64,000 bases of DNA from Brevibacillus panacihumi W25 (GTDB taxonomy: Bacteria; Bacillota; Bacilli; Brevibacillales; Brevibacillaceae), in the NCBI RefSeq assembly GCF_000503775.1, contig NZ_KI629787.1:414001-478000 (forward strand), read 5' to 3'. Positions within the stretch are counted from its first letter, which is position 1. The number at the start of each line of letters is the position of its first letter. Made by a program: the position numbers and the translations under genes. The notes under the pieces are model-generated. The model saw nothing but the letters and a program-made list of their open reading frames with translations. It searched no databases and was not told the origin of the DNA. Below, one piece after another: positions 61,401 to 64,000 of the stretch.

Positions 61401-62612
61401 TCCAACGCCACCAATCGGGCCGTGAGCTGGAGCAGCAGCAATCCGAGCGTCGCTGCGGTGGATGCAACGGGCAAAGTAACGGCGAAACAGGCAGGGCAGG
61501 CCACGATCACGGTGACGACCGCAGATGGGAACAAAACGGCGAGTAGTGAAGTCACTGTCGTGGATGAAGAGAATGAAAAGCTGCAACTCGAAGTGTCACT
61601 GTCCGACATCCATCTGAAACCAGGCGCCTCCAAGTCCTTCAAGGTGTACGCCGTGGAAGGGGAAGAACGTACAGAGATCACGAAAAACAAGGACACCATC
61701 TACGACATCGACAATGATTTGATTTCAGTCAAACGAGGCAGAATCACTGCTGGCAAAAAGGCCGGGAAAGCCCAGATCACGGTTCGCTACTCGGGAGCAG
61801 AAACGACGATCACGGTCACCGTGAAGAAGGAAGAAGCAGATCGTCTGACTCTCAAAGCCTCTGACTCGTTGTTGTTGATCGAGCCAAATTTAACAGTAAG
61901 CTTTAGGGTTTACGCCGTGGGACCAAATACGCTAGAAAATATAACCCATGACAAAAACACCACGTACAGCATAGACAGTGATCTGGCGAAGGTAACGGCA
62001 GGGCGCGTGAAAACGGGCAAAGAAGAAGGAGAGACTGAGCTGACGATCCACTACCTGGGAGAAGAACTGACCATCCCCGTCGTCATCTCAAAAATAAGCG
62101 TCAAATCTCTAACTGCATCCACGCAGAAGCTGCTGCTGGAGATGGATGAGGAAAAGACGTTGAGTATCCGAGCCAAAATGAGCAATAAGAGGGAAAAAGA
62201 TGTCACGGAACTCGTCGACTGGTCGTCGAGCACATCCGGTATCGTAGAGGTGGCCGAAGACGGCACGATCATTCCGCTCAAAAAGGGAACGGCAGTCCTT
62301 ACAGCCAGGTACGGAGGCCGAAATGTGAATATCAGCGTCCGTGTGGTGGATGAAAAGGAACTGCAAGAACTGCATGCTACTTACAGCAGCCTGTCACTCG
62401 AAGAAGGGGAAACGGCGTCTCTAGCCATTACGGCCATTTATGAAAGAAATCACAAGGAGGATGTAACCGAGGAAGTGGAATGGAGCGTAGATGATCCTGA
62501 GATTGCGACGGTAGAGAATGGTGTCATCACCGGGATTTCAGAAGGCGTGACGACGATAACAGCCACGTATGCAGGAAAAGAGGTAGAGATTTCGATTAAA
62601 GTACAGAAATAA
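58470..62612 (+). CDS. Large surface protein: parallel beta-helix plus Ig-like domains
   Basis: A 1380-residue exported protein. A signal peptide (FWMLALAIFLGCVQVLP, ending near ALAA) is followed by a choice-of-anchor-Q/pectin-lyase-like right-handed beta-helix at about 40-520, with many repeats of the form N-V-T-I-x-x-N-x-A-x-x-G-G-G. A cadherin-like sandwich covers about 520-620. Two nearly identical modules, each an OmpL47-like segment plus a DUF5011-type Ig domain, occupy about 630-935. A Big_2 bacterial Ig domain follows at about 950-1030 (VTLTPQTLTLTVGEESATLQ), then further Ig-like units to the end. There is no SLH, LPXTG or lipobox, so attachment is unclear. Adhesion or polysaccharide binding is plausible. 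Confidence 0.85.
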   Translation: MNQGTKRFWMLALAIFLGCVQVLPITVALAAEGKIYHVKMDGDDDGTSGLTWSDSFATLQKALESAVSGDQIWIAKGTYYPTKEIDPADPRTKTFQMKKGVAIYGGFPADAEDGSTERDWVKNETILSGDLGIQQDTSDNAYHVFYHYQLNLDKNSLLDGVTITGGNANGTGNHQIGGGMYNRVSHPKLHNVTIRGNTATTGGGMANDYSNPVLESVTIRDNRSTESAGGIDNNFSSPLLTDVLILDNTAAEYAGGIQNSGGEPKLTNVEISGNKAIAYDGGGIYNWNSNPVLSNVTIRRNKAKSGGGMANLQLSRPVLNHVTISENEATQNTGGGIDNNNSHPVLTHVTVQANKAGTTGGGIQNFKSSPVLTNVLMVSNQAKSGGGGMHSSNDSRPVLTNVTISGNNSTSGYGGLGHSNSSTTSLRNSIVWGNSKTNANIQELEIGNSLVNSPDPKFLLVQQGNYRLQSDSPAIGAGSSEYYERNQTPDLSGIITDMDGNPRLIGEEMDMGAYEFQDKAGLTSLAIMGNQTALAIEPAFSSSVVNYKTILSSGITELMFAPTLKDPTSVGKWRINDGGWSPVVSGSQHEVQISSGENKIEIQIEAGHGESKTYTVTLLRIPKPNFTLSHTDWINQDVTVTLSGESEMMLEYSLDGQQWVAYVGPFKIVEENQTKIYARQTDAFQNVSEIAEAEVRIDKTAPVITLNGDAVLSIHRGSAFSDPGAQVTDNLDPNPQISVTGLVDTNRLGEYTLTYEAVDHAGNQAVPVIRTVKVVREDALLKPTILLDPSGWTKGDVEVTVSGESGTKLEYSLDGQQWVAYVGPFTIRDENQTKLYARQTDALQNVSEVAEAEIHIDRRAPVITLNWASTMSIYRGSVFQDPGVRITDNIATGLTPVVTGTVDTNKLGTYTLQYDAADWAGNQAAPVTRTIRVISRPVTPPPPVEVPVPVTKVTLTPQTLTLTVGEESATLQATITPSNATNRAVSWSSSNPSVAAVDATGKVTAKQAGQATITVTTADGNKTASSEVTVVDEENEKLQLEVSLSDIHLKPGASKSFKVYAVEGEERTEITKNKDTIYDIDNDLISVKRGRITAGKKAGKAQITVRYSGAETTITVTVKKEEADRLTLKASDSLLLIEPNLTVSFRVYAVGPNTLENITHDKNTTYSIDSDLAKVTAGRVKTGKEEGETELTIHYLGEELTIPVVISKISVKSLTASTQKLLLEMDEEKTLSIRAKMSNKREKDVTELVDWSSSTSGIVEVAEDGTIIPLKKGTAVLTARYGGRNVNISVRVVDEKELQELHATYSSLSLEEGETASLAITAIYERNHKEDVTEEVEWSVDDPEIATVENGVITGISEGVTTITATYAGKEVEISIKVQK
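60361..61275 (+). repeat. Tandem duplication within the beta-helix surface-protein gene
   Basis: Two copies of a roughly 159-codon unit lie head to tail; matching points such as AATACAG...TGGATGGGCAGCAATGGG are at 60421 and 60898, exactly 477 bases apart. The shared LEYSLDGQQWVAYVGPF is identical in both copies and the DNA is nearly so there, pointing to recent duplication or gene conversion. Confidence 0.8.
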
Positions 62613-62673
62613 AGATCGGGAGTTTTCCTGAGGGAGGATCCGTAAACTAGGAAGGAGTTGAACGACGGGACAT

Positions 62674-63048
62674 TTGTTCCTCGGAGATGAGAAAATAGCG
62701 CTGTACGCTTGTGTATCCACGATTGACGAGTGTTTTGCGATGCTTCGTGATGATCCAGCCGATATTGTGGTCATGGATATTATGCTTGGCGATCACAAAG
62801 CTTCCGGGCTTGACGCAACGCTTGATATTTCGACTCAGAATCCTCAGATAAAAGTCATTATGTTAAGTTCGCTGGACGACAACGATGAGATTTTTAATGA
62901 AGCCTATATGAATGGAGCCCATGATTATCTCTATAAGAACGAATTCGAGAGGTTGCCAGAGGTTATTTGTGCCACCATGCACAATCAGCATCCTAAATAC
63001 GGTGATCGGTTAAGAAAGCTCGTCCAGGAAAAAAGAAAAGCCTGTTAA
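62674..63048 (+). pseudogene. Truncated response-regulator receiver domain
   Basis: About 124 codons match the receiver domain of a two-component regulator: phospho-acceptor Asp in DIVVMDIMLGDHKASGLD, conserved Ser in VIMLSSLDDNDE and Lys in YLYKNEFERL. The first strand and the acidic pair that bind magnesium are missing, and there is no output domain; the frame ends at KRKAC just before the IS remnant. The TTG at 62674 is only the first available start codon and has no clear ribosome site. It is read as a decayed or truncated NarL/LuxR-type regulator. No histidine kinase is nearby. Confidence 0.6.
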
Positions 63049-63055
63049 GTGATGA

Positions 63056-63398
63056 TGTGCACCCCTTAAAGTAGACATTGGAAAAACCCCTACGGTTTAC
63101 CGATGAAAACTTTAGGGGGTGCATTTTTATGCCAGCAAAGAAAGGTCAGAAGTTTAAGCATTATAGTGAAGAGCTAAAGTTGCAGGCCGTTCAGATGAAA
63201 TTAGATGGTGTTTCCCACCGAAAAAATAGCGGAGAGGTTGCATATCCATGATGAAGGACAAATTAAGATGTGGATGCGGAAGTACAAGAAACTCGGAGAG
63301 TTTGGACTTCTGGATCAACGTGGACGCCGCGAGGAATCAGCTGTCGGCCTAGTCGCCGGGGTTTTTCATACTGTCCACTAAATGGGGTCTTGACCACA
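63056..63398 (+). mobile_element. Internally deleted IS3-family element (343 bp)
   Basis: The left end TGTGCACCCCTTAAAGTAGACA and the right end TGTCCACTAAATGGGGTCTTGACCACA are inverted copies: the 17-base inner parts agree at 13 positions. Between them lies the start of an IS150-type orfA; orfB and the rest of orfA are gone. A complete IS3 element would be about 1.2-1.5 kb. Flanking target duplications could not be made out. Confidence 0.6.
63129..63381 (+). pseudogene. IS3-family transposase orfA fragment with frameshift
   Basis: The reading begins MPAKKGQKFKHYSEELKLQA, a helix-turn-helix typical of IS3/IS150 OrfA, and continues to GVSHRK. At a run of six A (63221-63226) one base too many shifts the frame to a stop. 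In the corrected frame it continues IAERLHIHDEGQIKMWMRKY, KKLGEFGLLDQRGRREE, then diverges. It is inactive. Confidence 0.75.
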
Positions 63399-63595
63399 GT
63401 CGAAGATGGCTGGAGGGGGGATTTTTTGTTTTTACCAATGGCACCATTTTTTTATCAATTTCATCGTTTGCATTCATTGATATACTTTTGATTGTGTAAT
63501 TGTATTGAAATAATATGTAAAAGTGGTGTAGAAAAATGTACATATGATTCGTGAAGAGGTGGCAACGGCAGACAAAACTAGCGGGGTGTTACGAA

Positions 63596-64000
63596 ATGTG
63601 GAAAAAAACGACTGGACTTATATTGGTGATGATCATGCTCTTTGTTTCGTGGGCTCCTTTGGCATCCGCAAAGAAAGAGAAAGACCCGATGAGCGAAGTC
63701 TATGGGATAGACAGGAAAATCCTGGGAGTGCAGAAAACCCTGAACTTTTTGCAGTCTCTTGCCCAAAAAAAAGGTGACCATCAGCTTGCCAAAAAGATTG
63801 AAAAGCAGGCTGCTTTTTATTTTCAGAAAAATAAACAACTGCATGAGGGATTCGGCAGAATAGGAAAAAAGAAGAAAAAAAATGAAGACCAGCAAAATTT
63901 GTTGGATTACGGAAAGAAATTTAAGGACTTGCAAGCGGAATACCAGCAATATTCAGCTACTTACTGGAATGAACTTCAACCTGCTCCAAAAACCTCTTCT
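63596..64000 (+). CDS. Secreted protein of unknown function (runs off the window)
   Basis: An open frame of at least 135 codons from the ATG at 63596 to the window edge with no stop. The N-terminus is a good signal peptide (MWKKTTGLILVMIMLFVSWA, then PLASA), followed by a Lys/Gln/Glu-rich, probably helical, mature part: SEVYGIDRKILGVQKTLNFL, then KKGDHQLAKKIEKQAAFYFQ and KKKKKNEDQQN. Such composition suggests a coiled-coil secreted or wall-associated protein. The ribosome site (GCGGGGTG) is only fair. A different frame from 63544 to 63777 overlaps it but has no protein-like features. No family was recognised. Confidence 0.65.
   Translation, partial: MWKKTTGLILVMIMLFVSWAPLASAKKEKDPMSEVYGIDRKILGVQKTLNFLQSLAQKKGDHQLAKKIEKQAAFYFQKNKQLHEGFGRIGKKKKKNEDQQNLLDYGKKFKDLQAEYQQYSATYWNELQPAPKTSS

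Noticed and set aside
58266..63430. Similar GGGGGGATTTTTTG strings at about 58297 and 63413
   Set aside because: Looks like a shared terminator-type 3' arm; too short and low in complexity to claim a repeat.

Overview
The window reads as a chromosomal segment of a Gram-positive, spore-forming Firmicute, most likely Brevibacillus or a close Paenibacillaceae relative. The signs are S-layer-homology surface proteins, strong AGGAGG ribosome sites with frequent GTG/TTG starts, many U-tract terminators, a Ger(x)C spore-germination gene remnant, a heterocycloanthracin-type RiPP cluster, a CcpA-like cre site and a class C group II intron. No rRNA, tRNA or CRISPR array was seen.

Layout. 1-5.8 kb: a 1650-aa SLH-anchored surface protein and a smaller secreted SLH-like protein. 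5.8-8.6 kb: methyltransferase, decayed Ger(x)C germination gene, alpha/beta hydrolase, FMN reductase. 8.8-14.7 kb: a thiazole/oxazole-modified peptide (TOMM) cluster: a precursor with a very dense Ser-Cys core, an RRE/ThiF-like maturation protein, a ThiF-YcaO cyclodehydratase ending in a proline-rich tail, and a SagB-type dehydrogenase. 14.7-16.6 kb: divergent LysR regulator and short-chain dehydrogenase. 16.8-29.5 kb: an aromatic-acid catabolic cluster (AAHS-type transporter, beta-oxidation enzymes, FAD monooxygenase, 4HBT thioesterase, gentisate 1,2-dioxygenase, FAH-family hydrolase, thiolase, acyl-CoA ligase, GAF/PucR regulator). 29.6-36.3 kb: a damaged Old Yellow Enzyme gene, MFS transporter, OppA-like lipoprotein, DUF805 protein, ABC-2 exporter.

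36.5-43.2 kb: a cobalamin riboswitch and its terminator, then a complete group II intron inserted immediately behind that terminator, then a B12-type uptake operon (2Fe-2S ferredoxin, BtuF, BtuC, BtuD) plus a methyltransferase. 43.3-45.8 kb: Ogt alkyltransferase overlapping a 2OG-Fe(II) oxygenase, and a Ycf48-like lipoprotein. 45.9-48.1 kb: SulP anion transporter overlapping its ArsR-type regulator. 48.4-58.2 kb: a twelve-gene operon for anthranilate/3-hydroxyanthranilate breakdown to pyruvate and acetyl-CoA, with its own FAD-synthetase domain protein and a terminal thioesterase. 58.5-64 kb: a 1380-aa beta-helix/Ig-like surface protein, a truncated response regulator, an internally deleted IS3-type element, and the start of a secreted protein that runs off the window.

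How the genes fit together. The two catabolic clusters are nearly complete pathways with their own regulation or cofactor supply: the gentisate cluster shows a shared promoter motif, a cre site and a PucR-type regulator; the anthranilate cluster matches the Geobacillus-type pathway with a dedicated FAD synthetase. The points of greatest interest are the TOMM precursor, which has 19 consecutive heterocyclisable residues, and the mobile intron sitting between a B12 riboswitch and the genes it should control.
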